DNA of 64,000 nucleotides, taken from Flavobacterium sp. ASW18X (lineage in GTDB: Bacteria; Bacteroidota; Bacteroidia; Flavobacteriales; Flavobacteriaceae). The notes beneath the pieces are model-generated. The model was given only the letters and a program-made list of their open reading frames with translations, ran no database searches and was not told the DNA's origin. Numbering within the stretch: position 1 is the stretch's first letter; the number at the start of each line of letters is the position of its first letter. Position numbers and translations under genes: made by a program. The stretch spans positions 1-64,000 of the forward strand of contig NZ_SWKK01000015.1 of the NCBI RefSeq assembly GCF_005144745.1, read 5' to 3'. Below, piece by piece: positions 15,973 through 24,343 of this stretch.

Positions 15973-18444
15973 TTAAATTTTGATTTGCAAGGTAGTATAA
16001 AATGTTCTGGGTTCTGCTGGGATAATCCCTGGCCCTGGATAACCTGTTGCCCTACGGGTAAAATAAGTAGTATCTAAAACGTTGTTAATACCCGCTTCTA
16101 TCTTATATCTTTTGTAGGTATAGGACAAAGAAAAATCTAATATATCGTATGCTGGAATAGCCCCTTCTATCCCTCTTTGATTATCTGTTCTATCTTGTTC
16201 CGCATTGGTGGCATCTGTAAACTGTTGCTCTAAATAGGTGTATTGCAAACTCCCTAATAAGTTGCCATAACCAAAGCTTAGCCCTGTTTTTAAATTCACA
16301 TCTGGAATAAATTCTACTTCATTGCCCTCAACCCCTACTCTTTCGGAATTTGTATACTCCGAAGCTGTTAAAGCCATGTTGGCAAAATAGTTAAGCTTTA
16401 TTTTATCCGATTTAAAATTAAGCAACGACTTTAAATTTACATCTGCAAAAGTCTCTAAACCATAGATAAAAGCAGTACCAATATTACCTCTTTTACGGAC
16501 GATACGGCCTGTTGGCACTTCTTGGCCTTGTGAGTTGGTACGTGTCTCTTCTTCTAGTATTTCTCCTAACCGGTCATCATAATACAAGCCAAAAATACTA
16601 GCATCGTAAGATAAAACATCTGATATTCTACCACGTGCACCAAAATCTGCGGTAAAACCAGACTCATCACTTATGTTTGGGTCAATCTGAAAGCTTGGAT
16701 TTACGACTCTAATATCACTAAAAGTGATAGACCTATAGTTCTCTGAAAAATTACCATAGAATTCTAAATTGCTAATGGGTTTATAGGAGAGTCCTAGTCC
16801 TAACAAGAAGAAATTACGTTCAAAATTTCTATCATCGGCAATTTCCTCATTTAGTATGGTATTGCCCGCTAAGTCTTTTACAATATTTTTATACGTTCCA
16901 CTGCTTTTGGTATTAATATACTCCCACCTAAAACCAGGTGTAACAGAAAACTTGTCGTTTAGATTAAAAATATGTTCGCCAAAAACTGCAAAATTTAGAT
17001 TAGGAAAGGTAAAACTTGATTGTCTTTCATAATCTGGAAAATCCGTTGTTGCAAAATTAAAATCAGCATTTGCCGCTGCAGAGCCAGGACCTTGTTGTTG
17101 CTCGTTGTAAGTTTGGTAATACTTAACGCCCAATAAGGCTATTGCATCTTTATCTTGTATTTTATATCTGTGTAACACCCGAGCCTCGGCGCCAATATTG
17201 CTAAAATCATCTACCAACAATTCTCTTGGTTCTTCTGGGTCATCTGGCTGGCTTACCCTATTCGTCCTAAAACCGAGTGCACTACGCGATGCCTGCAAAC
17301 CTGTAAGACTTAGGCTAAAATCTGTTTGTACAGAAAAGCTATGTTCTAGTTTTAAGTTGTATAATTTCCAGTCAATATCAAACCAGTTTCTTTCTCTATT
17401 ACTAAAAGTTGGATCTTCTATAAATTGTGCATCGGTAAGGCCGCCAGGTTGTTGGGCCAGATAATCCAATAGCGTAACCTCTCCACTTAACTTTGTTTTA
17501 TCTGACAGTTGATATCCAATATGTGTATGAAAATTGCGACTACTAAAATCAGAATTGGGCCTAAAACTACTTCCCTGTTTGTAATTAAAAAAAGTATAAT
17601 AACTTAACTCACCTGTAGTACCGGATAAACTATTGAAGCTGGTAAATAAATCATAAGAACCTACGGTTTGCCTAGAAATCAATTCTATTTTTTTTGTAGG
17701 ATTCGGTTTCTTAAACACAAAATTTATAAGACCTCCAAACTGCGGACCATATTGCAAAGAAGCAGCACCACGTACCACTTGTATTTGCTCCAAAGCTTCC
17801 GCTGGTGGGCTGTAATAACTTTCTGGATAACCAAGGGCGTCCGCACTAATATCATACCCGTTTTGCCTCGTATTAAAATTAGCCGAACGGTTGGGGTCTA
17901 AACCTCTACCCCCAATATTTAATTGCAGACCTGCATCGCCATAATCAAAAATATTGAGCCCAACCACTTGGTTGTAAATTTGCCGCGGATTATTGGCTGC
18001 TAAATTGCCTACCAAGTTATCCATCAATACCACTTCACTCTTTTTACCCGCATAGATAGCGGTACCTTCTACGGTTTTTAGTTTTTGTAAGGCGAAAACT
18101 TTTTCCCGTTGTCGGGATAACACCACTTCTGACAATTGTTGTGCCTGTAATGGTCTTAAAGTAATGTCTACCGAAAAAGGCTGGTCAAAGGTTAGTTCCT
18201 TCTCATACACCTCGTATTCCAAAGAAAACACCAGAATGGTATATTTACCTACAGGTATATCTGTAAAAACAAATGTGCCTTTGTCATCTGTTGTCTGCAA
18301 TTCTTGTAACTCTTTTAAATACACCTCTGCATCTGCAATAGTTGCCCCTTCTTGGTTTTTTACGGTACCTGTTATAGTCAACTGTGCCCAAGTAGTAGTA
18401 GCGATAAAAAGTGCAAATAGTGTATTAAATACCTGTAATCTCAT
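15973..18444 (-). CDS. TonB-dependent receptor, FecA-like, with N-terminal carboxypeptidase-regulatory-like domain
   Basis: An 823-residue outer-membrane importer. In order: signal peptide 1-20 (ends TWAQ), CarboxypepD_reg-like beta domain (about 21-105, ITGTVKNQEGATIADAEVYL), plug domain (about 110-235, with NPRQIYNQVVGLNIFDYGDAGLQLNIGGRGLDP read in pieces and QIQVVRGAASLQYGP), then the 22-strand barrel ending in an aromatic-rich strand (FYTTLQIKI). The plug resembles ferric-dicitrate receptors. Its first 20 bases overlap the end of the HTTM gene, so translation is probably coupled. The substrate is inferred to be an iron chelate from the neighbours. Confidence 0.92.
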   Translation of the reverse strand: MRLQVFNTLFALFIATTTWAQLTITGTVKNQEGATIADAEVYLKELQELQTTDDKGTFVFTDIPVGKYTILVFSLEYEVYEKELTFDQPFSVDITLRPLQAQQLSEVVLSRQREKVFALQKLKTVEGTAIYAGKKSEVVLMDNLVGNLAANNPRQIYNQVVGLNIFDYGDAGLQLNIGGRGLDPNRSANFNTRQNGYDISADALGYPESYYSPPAEALEQIQVVRGAASLQYGPQFGGLINFVFKKPNPTKKIELISRQTVGSYDLFTSFNSLSGTTGELSYYTFFNYKQGSSFRPNSDFSSRNFHTHIGYQLSDKTKLSGEVTLLDYLAQQPGGLTDAQFIEDPTFSNRERNWFDIDWKLYNLKLEHSFSVQTDFSLSLTGLQASRSALGFRTNRVSQPDDPEEPRELLVDDFSNIGAEARVLHRYKIQDKDAIALLGVKYYQTYNEQQQGPGSAAANADFNFATTDFPDYERQSSFTFPNLNFAVFGEHIFNLNDKFSVTPGFRWEYINTKSSGTYKNIVKDLAGNTILNEEIADDRNFERNFFLLGLGLSYKPISNLEFYGNFSENYRSITFSDIRVVNPSFQIDPNISDESGFTADFGARGRISDVLSYDASIFGLYYDDRLGEILEEETRTNSQGQEVPTGRIVRKRGNIGTAFIYGLETFADVNLKSLLNFKSDKIKLNYFANMALTASEYTNSERVGVEGNEVEFIPDVNLKTGLSFGYGNLLGSLQYTYLEQQFTDATNAEQDRTDNQRGIEGAIPAYDILDFSLSYTYKRYKIEAGINNVLDTTYFTRRATGYPGPGIIPAEPRTFYTTLQIKI

Positions 18445-19789
18445 CTTTAAAAGGTAATATCCAGTTTTTAGGTTTGAATGATTCTTTTTCTTGGGTCAAG
18501 TCGACTTTTGGATTGATGTAAGGTTGACTTAACCTACCATTTAGCGCCACATAACTTTCTACATAAATGGCGATGTTTTTATGTCCTTGGGCCGTAAAAT
18601 GTTGCTTTAAGTAATGTGCATATTCTAGAATGAAGTCCGGTTGAAAACTCATCTGTTTTTCTTGAAATGTGGTCAAAAAGTCCGAATTATCCACATAAAA
18701 TTGTTTGCCGGTTTTGGTATCTACCACCTTAAACTGCGCGTAACCCGATTTTTCCATCAGCATTACCCGCCATGAAAAACGATACCCTTCTTCTGTCCAA
18801 AACAATTCGCCCGGATACAAAAGGTAACGCCATGGGAATATCAATTGAAATGCCATAAAAATAACCAATACTCCAGTTGCTAATTTTGCCTTTATTCCTT
18901 TAGGTTGATATACCCTTTTATTTTGAAAAAGGGCTATGGAAACCTTAAGTTGTTTCGCAATCCATTCTATTATTTTCTGGTGAAAGCTAGCATCGAAAAA
19001 TACCAAGGCAGAAACTATCATTATGTACGGAAACATACCAATAGGAAATAATACTCGAGTTAACACATGAAAAATGACTACCATTATAAATGCGAATTTG
19101 CGCGTTGGCTTGTAAAACAGTAGAAAAGGAATAGCCAAATCATACAAAGCGCCGGTATAACTAAATACATAATGGACCCATTCTAAGCCCATAAAGTCAC
19201 CGATAAGCGGCACATCAAACTTAGAAGGCAACCAAATTTTAAGGGGTATCGCTTTAACCAACCAATCTGAATTTAGCTTTGCCAAACCCGCATAGAAATA
19301 AACAATACTCAGTAATAGTTTTAAGACTAAAATGCACCACGCTGGAATAAATTTCGCTCTCATTTTTTCACTTTTATAAGCATCCCATGAAAAATAGCGT
19401 TCCGCTGGCAAAAAGAGCATTACAAAAGCTAATACTGAAATAAAATAATAGTGGTTAAGGTAAGTAGTTTTATCCATCAGCTCTATATAAGTGAAGCTGA
19501 GAAAGAATAGCATTATTGCTAAACGGTATTTAACTCCTAAAGCAACCATTAAGGCCGTGATGGCACAAACAATGAATAACAGGTACGTAAAATTCCCCAA
19601 AGGTTTTACCCATTCAAAACCATAGTAAGTAAAATGGAAATTAGGTTCTAAATAGAGTTTTTCTATCCAGCCGTTGGCCCAAAACCTTAGAATACTTAAA
19701 AACATCATTACACCAAAAAAAATACGAAAGACCGCCAAAGGGGCGGCCTCTACAGGTTGTATTAATTTTTTTTGGAGTTGAGCAATCAT
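18425..19789 (-). CDS. HTTM / vitamin K-dependent gamma-carboxylase homologue
   Basis: A 454-residue membrane protein that resembles the animal gamma-glutamyl carboxylase along its whole length, not only in the membrane part. About seven spans occupy residues 15-320; the C-terminal 130 residues keep the counterparts of the lumenal domain (for example FSWRVMLMEKSGYAQFKV and YINPKVDLTQEKESFKPKNWILPF). Compared from memory with human GGCX, the catalytic base Lys218 corresponds to Lys171 (YAGLAKLNSDW) and His160 to His113 (YLNHYYF). The family oxidises reduced quinone and carboxylates Glu; flavobacteria contain menaquinone. The gene abuts imelysin with no gap and overlaps the receptor. The substrate protein is unknown. 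Confidence 0.88.
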   Translation of the reverse strand: MIAQLQKKLIQPVEAAPLAVFRIFFGVMMFLSILRFWANGWIEKLYLEPNFHFTYYGFEWVKPLGNFTYLLFIVCAITALMVALGVKYRLAIMLFFLSFTYIELMDKTTYLNHYYFISVLAFVMLFLPAERYFSWDAYKSEKMRAKFIPAWCILVLKLLLSIVYFYAGLAKLNSDWLVKAIPLKIWLPSKFDVPLIGDFMGLEWVHYVFSYTGALYDLAIPFLLFYKPTRKFAFIMVVIFHVLTRVLFPIGMFPYIMIVSALVFFDASFHQKIIEWIAKQLKVSIALFQNKRVYQPKGIKAKLATGVLVIFMAFQLIFPWRYLLYPGELFWTEEGYRFSWRVMLMEKSGYAQFKVVDTKTGKQFYVDNSDFLTTFQEKQMSFQPDFILEYAHYLKQHFTAQGHKNIAIYVESYVALNGRLSQPYINPKVDLTQEKESFKPKNWILPFKDEITGI

Positions 19790-20926
19790 CTAATCCCCGT
19801 CTGCATCTACAAAATCTACTGCAATACTCATGGCAGAAACCATATCTACCTTTAACATGGGCACAACCAATTGCAATTGGTCATACGCATCTGCAATACT
19901 TGCAGTATTGCTTTCTATCTCTTCTTTAAAAATACCTAAACTGTCAAAGGAATCTCTAGCGTTATCTAACTGCGTGTTAATCAAGTTTTCTAATTCCTCC
20001 CCATTTTTAACGCTATTCAAAGCCACCAAATAACTTGCCAAGCTTTCTCCCTTAGCCGAGCTTTGAAAATGATTACCATTAAAAAAATCTTGAAAAGCAT
20101 CTAAACTTGCCAATAATAAAACTTTACTGTTTTCTGGACTATAAAAAGCCTCTAACGTATTAGGAGCTGCAGTACCCGTGAATTTACCAATAGGGATACC
20201 TACTTTACCTGCCCGCAAGAATTTTTCGTAATAAAAAATAACATCGTTTACCAAGCGGTCTGTGCTAGCAGTAGCAGAAGCACCGTCATTAGTAACAAAA
20301 GTATCTCTGTATCCGCTGGTCCATTCTGTTGCCACGGTAGAAACCCTTGATTGAATATCTAACACAACAGCTTCTAAAAAATCTAAATGAGCTTGACCGG
20401 CAGTTGCATCTTGATAAACTGCAACAATTTCTGCATCTGTAGCTGCTAAACCGTTTAACAAGTAATCCATAGCAGGAAATCCTTTGGTATCACGGCTAGA
20501 AGGTAAATCGAAACCATATGTACCACTAGAAATAGCATCCTTAATGGCGGGTACATCTGTTGGGTAGATATTAATGTTTAAGCGTAGGTCATTATCCTCT
20601 GCAGGACCAATCTCGAACATAGAAATGGTTTGCCAATCTTGATAAGATGTCAACCAAGCGTTACGCAGAATCGTTAAATTTTCTATTGAAACATCTGCTT
20701 TAAAAGCGGCATTCGCAGCCACGACGGCATCAAAATTGGTATTAAAATTCGCGTAAGCAGGAATGATAATATTATCCGCCCAATTGCTCAGCATGGCACC
20801 GCGGTCAAAACTAACATTCACTGGACCATCATCTTCTTGGCTACCATCATCTGTTGCATCAGAACTACAGGCCCAAACTAAGAACGAAGTAAGCACTACT
20901 CCTAAAATCCAAATCTTCCCTTTCAT
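19790..20926 (-). CDS. Imelysin-like (M75) lipoprotein of the iron operon
   Basis: A 378-residue lipoprotein with the cleavage Cys at residue 20 (FLVWACSSD), followed by an acidic stretch that could act as a surface-export signal in Bacteroidota. The imelysin domain spans about 45-370. SMFEIGPAEDNDLRLNI and TKGFPAMDYLLNG mark the two conserved helices. The family motif GxHxxE appears here as GFPAMD, so its His and Glu are replaced and peptidase activity is unlikely; an iron- or chelate-binding role fits better. The stop codon directly precedes the HTTM start. Confidence 0.88.
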   Translation of the reverse strand: MKGKIWILGVVLTSFLVWACSSDATDDGSQEDDGPVNVSFDRGAMLSNWADNIIIPAYANFNTNFDAVVAANAAFKADVSIENLTILRNAWLTSYQDWQTISMFEIGPAEDNDLRLNINIYPTDVPAIKDAISSGTYGFDLPSSRDTKGFPAMDYLLNGLAATDAEIVAVYQDATAGQAHLDFLEAVVLDIQSRVSTVATEWTSGYRDTFVTNDGASATASTDRLVNDVIFYYEKFLRAGKVGIPIGKFTGTAAPNTLEAFYSPENSKVLLLASLDAFQDFFNGNHFQSSAKGESLASYLVALNSVKNGEELENLINTQLDNARDSFDSLGIFKEEIESNTASIADAYDQLQLVVPMLKVDMVSAMSIAVDFVDADGD

Positions 20927-20960
20927 TTCCTAATTTTTATTTATTCTAATTAAGCGAGGG

Positions 20961-20968
20961 CAAATATA
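20961..20968 (-). promoter_or_regulatory. Possible secondary -7 element before the imelysin gene
   Basis: TATATTTG on the minus strand, just after the terminator hairpin and 35 bases before the imelysin ATG. No -33 TTG at the right distance. It could allow separate expression of the downstream genes. Confidence 0.3.
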
Positions 20969-21011
20969 AAAAAGGGGAGTTGAAATATTAACATATTTAC
21001 TCCCCTTTTTT
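20968..21011 (-). terminator. Internal terminator/attenuator of the iron operon
   Basis: Perfect 13-bp stem AAAAAAGGGGAGT/ACTCCCCTTTTTT. The 18-base loop contains a second small hairpin (AAATAT/ATATTT). It lies between the DUF4856 gene and the imelysin gene, so the first gene is probably made in excess over the rest. Confidence 0.8.
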
Positions 21012-21033
21012 TAATATTAACGCTTTTGTTCAA

Positions 21034-22257
21034 TTAATTAGCAGCCTCCTCTAAGGTAAAACTGAAGGCATTTGCAATAGTTTCTGACAAGGCATCCAAA
21101 GTTTCTGGAGTAACATCCCATAAACCGTTAGTACCATCGCCTAAAAGTTGCGCTAACATTTCATCTACCTGCTCTTTATTAAAGTAAGGCGATTGCTTGC
21201 TAGTATCTCTAGTAAATTGCAAACTGTAAACAAAACCATAGCCTTCTGACAAATCATGAAATACGGTTCCGTAAGCAGGAGAATCCTTTTCCAATTCTAA
21301 TTTTGCCTGTTGTAGATAATAAACCGCTCTTACACCTATGATAGTAGATATTTTATCTTGAATAAGTTCTGCTTGTTGATCCCGTACGGTATATTGCTTG
21401 GCAACAATGGCAGCTCTACCCAATTTAAAAGCTTGAAAAATATCATCTGCAATACCGGCAAAATCTTCATCACCCTCTACTCTACCCAAGTATTTATTTA
21501 AAAAATTATCTGCTCCTAAATCTGCGTTAGGATTAGCCGCGTCTGCATTTTGGCCAAATACATAACCGTAAGCCTCATCCCATTTGTGCTCCATAGTGGT
21601 ATAGTTTTTACCATCTTCAGTAATGCCTGCACCGTTATTATCTGGGTTATCACCAGCATCCAACACAGCCGTACTTAAATAATTATTAATGGCTTGGTCT
21701 ACCATTAAAGCCCCAATTAAAGATTTGTTGAACAGTTGATTCATCTCTAAGCCTTGGGCATTTACATATCTGGTAGAAGAACCATCTGCTAGTTGCCCCG
21801 CTACGCCAGCAGTAGCAACTGAATTCCAATTAGGAAACACCTCTTCTACCTGTACCTGTAACCAAGAGTTAAAGTCTGCTCTAATTTCATTTTGTTCAGC
21901 GGTATTAGCAGCGAAATAATCTACAGATGCTGCAGTTTTAGTTATTAAGTTCTTATCCGATGCATTTAAATCTGCATCAGTAAAATCTGCTGCACCTTCT
22001 TCGTGCGCATACATAGCCTGTAATGCGTCTAAGGTAGATGTTGGGTCCATCATCTTAGCCAAAAGCTCATCTCCCATATCTAATCTTGTGGTTTGGCCAG
22101 AAAAAGAAACCGTGGACTCACCATCTCTTTTAAAAGTATAGGAGGCTGGATTTTCAATTTGTATTTCATCAATTATAACATCATCACCATCGTCGTCTAA
22201 AGAACAGGATGTAAAAGCTGATAATCCTACAACTACTGGAAGAATCTTTCTAATCAT
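21034..22257 (-). CDS. DUF4856 lipoprotein, first gene of the iron operon
   Basis: A 407-residue lipoprotein with the lipid-attachment Cys at residue 18 (AFTSCSLDDDGDD). The run of Asp after the Cys resembles the surface-export signal of Bacteroidota lipoproteins. The start of the domain, NPASYTFKRDGESTVSFSGQTTRLDM, is characteristic of DUF4856, and the rest is helical and Asp/Glu-rich. The function is unknown; DUF4856 genes commonly occur with imelysin and TonB receptors in flavobacteria. It is read from a very good promoter carrying a Fur-like dyad. A role as a surface-exposed iron- or chelate-binding protein is inference. Confidence 0.85.
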   Translation of the reverse strand: MIRKILPVVVGLSAFTSCSLDDDGDDVIIDEIQIENPASYTFKRDGESTVSFSGQTTRLDMGDELLAKMMDPTSTLDALQAMYAHEEGAADFTDADLNASDKNLITKTAASVDYFAANTAEQNEIRADFNSWLQVQVEEVFPNWNSVATAGVAGQLADGSSTRYVNAQGLEMNQLFNKSLIGALMVDQAINNYLSTAVLDAGDNPDNNGAGITEDGKNYTTMEHKWDEAYGYVFGQNADAANPNADLGADNFLNKYLGRVEGDEDFAGIADDIFQAFKLGRAAIVAKQYTVRDQQAELIQDKISTIIGVRAVYYLQQAKLELEKDSPAYGTVFHDLSEGYGFVYSLQFTRDTSKQSPYFNKEQVDEMLAQLLGDGTNGLWDVTPETLDALSETIANAFSFTLEEAAN

Positions 22258-22297
22258 AACTTTTATTTAGATTTGATTTAAATAAATTTAACGACTG

Positions 22298-22327
22298 CAA
22301 AAATACTCCTCCGTAGGAATTACACAA
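22298..22327 (-). promoter_or_regulatory. Promoter of the iron operon
   Basis: On the minus strand: TTG (22325-22327), a 19-base spacer, then TATTTTTG (22298-22305). Both elements and the spacing match the Bacteroidota consensus exactly. The Fur-like dyad begins 4 bases upstream of the TTG. Confidence 0.7.
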
Positions 22328-22330
22328 ATT

Positions 22331-22353
22331 TTATTTAGACTTATTGTAAATAA
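22331..22353. promoter_or_regulatory. Fur-like dyad, copy 2 (iron operon promoter)
   Basis: TTATTTA-N9-TAAATAA apart from one base (G for A at the inner edge of the right arm), 29 of 30 identical to the 14667-14696 copy over its full length. It lies directly upstream of the -33 element. Iron-responsive control is inferred. Confidence 0.6.
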
Positions 22354-22368
22354 TAATCAAATTATATT

Positions 22369-23238
22369 TTAATGATATGCAGAAAACAGCTCGGTTGCTT
22401 TATTATAGGCGGCTTCAAACACCATCCAATTCACCCCTGTATTCACTTTTTGTGCAGTAAAATAAGAAAGGACTTTTTCTGTAGGCATGTTACCTGTTAA
22501 ATCGTCCTTTGCCATGGGGCAACCACCAAAACCTTGAATTGCACCATCAAAGCGCACGCAACCCGCTTCATGTGCTGCCTTAACTTTCTCATGCCATTGC
22601 TGGGGGGTAGTATGTAAATGTGCCCCAAATTCAATTTCTGGATATTTAGGAATAAGATTAGAAAATAAATAGGTAATATCTGCTGCAGTAGAACTCCCGA
22701 CGGTATCTGAAAGTGATAAGATTTTACTCCCCATACCTGCTAGTTTTTCTGTCCATTCACCCACAATATCTACATTCCACGGGTCGCCATACGGATTACC
22801 GAAACCCATAGAAATATACGTTACCACCTCTTTATTACTTTTATCCGCCAATTCTAGGATTTCGCTTAAAATTTCTACAGATTGGGCAATAGTTTTATGG
22901 GTATTCCGCATTTGGAAGTTTTCTGATATTGAAAAAGGATACCCCAAATACTGAATTTCTGAATGTATACAGGCGTCTTCTGCTCCACGCACATTAGCCA
23001 CTATAGACAATAACTTGGTTTGGGTTTTAGACAAATCTAACATACCCAAAACTTCTGCTGTATCTTGCATTTGCGGTATAGCTTTTGGCGAAACAAAACT
23101 TCCAAAGTCTAAAGTATCAAAACCGCAACCTAACAAAGCTTGCAAATACCTCACCTTCTCCTTAGTAGGTATAAATGGCTTTATGCCTTGCATGGCATCT
23201 CTAGGACACTCTATAATCTTTACTTGCGGTTTAGTCAT
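22369..23238 (-). CDS. Hydroxymethylglutaryl-CoA lyase
   Basis: A TIM-barrel enzyme of the HMGL-like family that cleaves HMG-CoA to acetoacetate and acetyl-CoA at the end of leucine degradation. About 289 residues from the ATG at 23238. Evidence is the N-terminal motif VKIIECPRDAMQG (metal Asp and catalytic Arg), SLSDTVGSS, the metal ligands in GAHLHTTPQQW, and the C-terminal catalytic Cys motif GFGGCPMAKDDLTGN. A longer frame from 23286 would overlap the LysE gene and adds residues atypical of the family. It lies 16 bases behind the LysE gene. Confidence 0.9.
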   Translation of the reverse strand: MTKPQVKIIECPRDAMQGIKPFIPTKEKVRYLQALLGCGFDTLDFGSFVSPKAIPQMQDTAEVLGMLDLSKTQTKLLSIVANVRGAEDACIHSEIQYLGYPFSISENFQMRNTHKTIAQSVEILSEILELADKSNKEVVTYISMGFGNPYGDPWNVDIVGEWTEKLAGMGSKILSLSDTVGSSTAADITYLFSNLIPKYPEIEFGAHLHTTPQQWHEKVKAAHEAGCVRFDGAIQGFGGCPMAKDDLTGNMPTEKVLSYFTAQKVNTGVNWMVFEAAYNKATELFSAYH

Positions 23239-23254
23239 ACTTCCAAAATTACTA

Positions 23255-23881
23255 CTATTTGCCAGAAAGCAACAAAAAAACGGCAAGACCTAAAAAGACT
23301 ACTATTTGCAACCATTTAAAAAAATGAGGCGCTAAACGCCATCGTTTTAATTTATCAGAAATACTACCTGCAAGAACAGCAATAGCACCAAAAATTGTAA
23401 ATGAAACCCCAATAAAAATAAATCCTAAAATGTAAAACTGCCATATATAGCTTAGTTCTTCACTAAATAAAAAGCCAGGAAAAAAAGCCAGAAAAAAAAT
23501 GGTCACTTTTGGGTTTAAGACATTCATCCAAAAACCTTTTTTAAAAAGTTGCATGTTGGACTTTTGAGCTTCTGGGTTCGCCTTCAAATCAAGGACAGCC
23601 TTACTTTTAAACACTTTAAAGGCTAAATACAAGAGGTAGATTGCCCCAAAAACTTTAATGCTCCAATAAATGGTTTCATTACTCTTAATTAAGCTAGATA
23701 CACCAAATGCCAATAGACTGGTATGGATTAAACACCCCATCATTAACCCAACTACTACAGCCAAGCCTTGTGTTCTACCATACACCATACTCTGTACTAA
23801 TACAAAAATATTATCTGGCCCTGGAGCAATGGCTAAAGTTGCCGTAGCTATACAGAATGCTAAAAGAATCTCGTAACTCAA
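23255..23881 (-). CDS. LysE family amino-acid exporter
   Basis: A 208-residue membrane protein with about six spans. It begins with the LysE/RhtB signature (ATLAIAPGPDNIFVLVQSMVYGRTQGLAVVVG, read in pieces), which contains the conserved P-G-P motif. It exports amino acids or their analogues; the substrate is not predictable. It lies immediately upstream of the HMG-CoA lyase gene on the minus strand and is divergent from the Dabb gene. Confidence 0.88.
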   Translation of the reverse strand: MSYEILLAFCIATATLAIAPGPDNIFVLVQSMVYGRTQGLAVVVGLMMGCLIHTSLLAFGVSSLIKSNETIYWSIKVFGAIYLLYLAFKVFKSKAVLDLKANPEAQKSNMQLFKKGFWMNVLNPKVTIFFLAFFPGFLFSEELSYIWQFYILGFIFIGVSFTIFGAIAVLAGSISDKLKRWRLAPHFFKWLQIVVFLGLAVFLLLSGK

Positions 23882-23950
23882 TTGCGTGCAATTAAAAGGC
23901 TAAATTTACAAAGACATTTAAGAGAATTCCTTACCATAAAAAATGAACTA

Positions 23951-24343
23951 ATGAAAAATTACATACTAATACTATTGTTTTTAACCCTAGCATTACCCAT
24001 TAAAGCACAATATACGCGCATGGAAAAGTCTAATGACAGTTTACTAAGACATATGGTTTTGTTTTCCTTTAAAAAAGAAACCAGTCCAAATAAAATTTCT
24101 GAAATAAGCAATGCCTTTAAAGCGCTACCACAAAAAATACACGTTATTAAAGATTTTGAATGGGGTTTAAATAATAGTCCGGAAGGGCTAAATAAAGGTT
24201 TTACGCATTGTTTTTTTGTCACCTTTGAAAGTGAAAAGGACCGTGAAATATATTTACCACACCCAGCGCATCAAGATTTTGTAAAACTTTTAGATAACCA
24301 GCTAGAAGATGTTTTAGTGGTAGATTATTGGACTAAAAACTAA
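23951..24343 (+). CDS. Exported Dabb (stress-responsive A/B barrel) domain protein
   Basis: 130 residues from the ATG at 23951: signal peptide 1-18 ([19 protein letters not shown]), then a single dimeric alpha/beta-barrel domain starting [19 protein letters not shown] and continuing with [28 protein letters not shown], a textbook Dabb pattern. The role of exported members is unknown. A longer frame reaches to 23882 but would bury the signal peptide. The 3' end overlaps that of pyrD by 4 bases (convergent). Confidence 0.85.
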   Translation: MKNYILILLFLTLALPIKAQYTRMEKSNDSLLRHMVLFSFKKETSPNKISEISNAFKALPQKIHVIKDFEWGLNNSPEGLNKGFTHCFFVTFESEKDREIYLPHPAHQDFVKLLDNQLEDVLVVDYWTKN

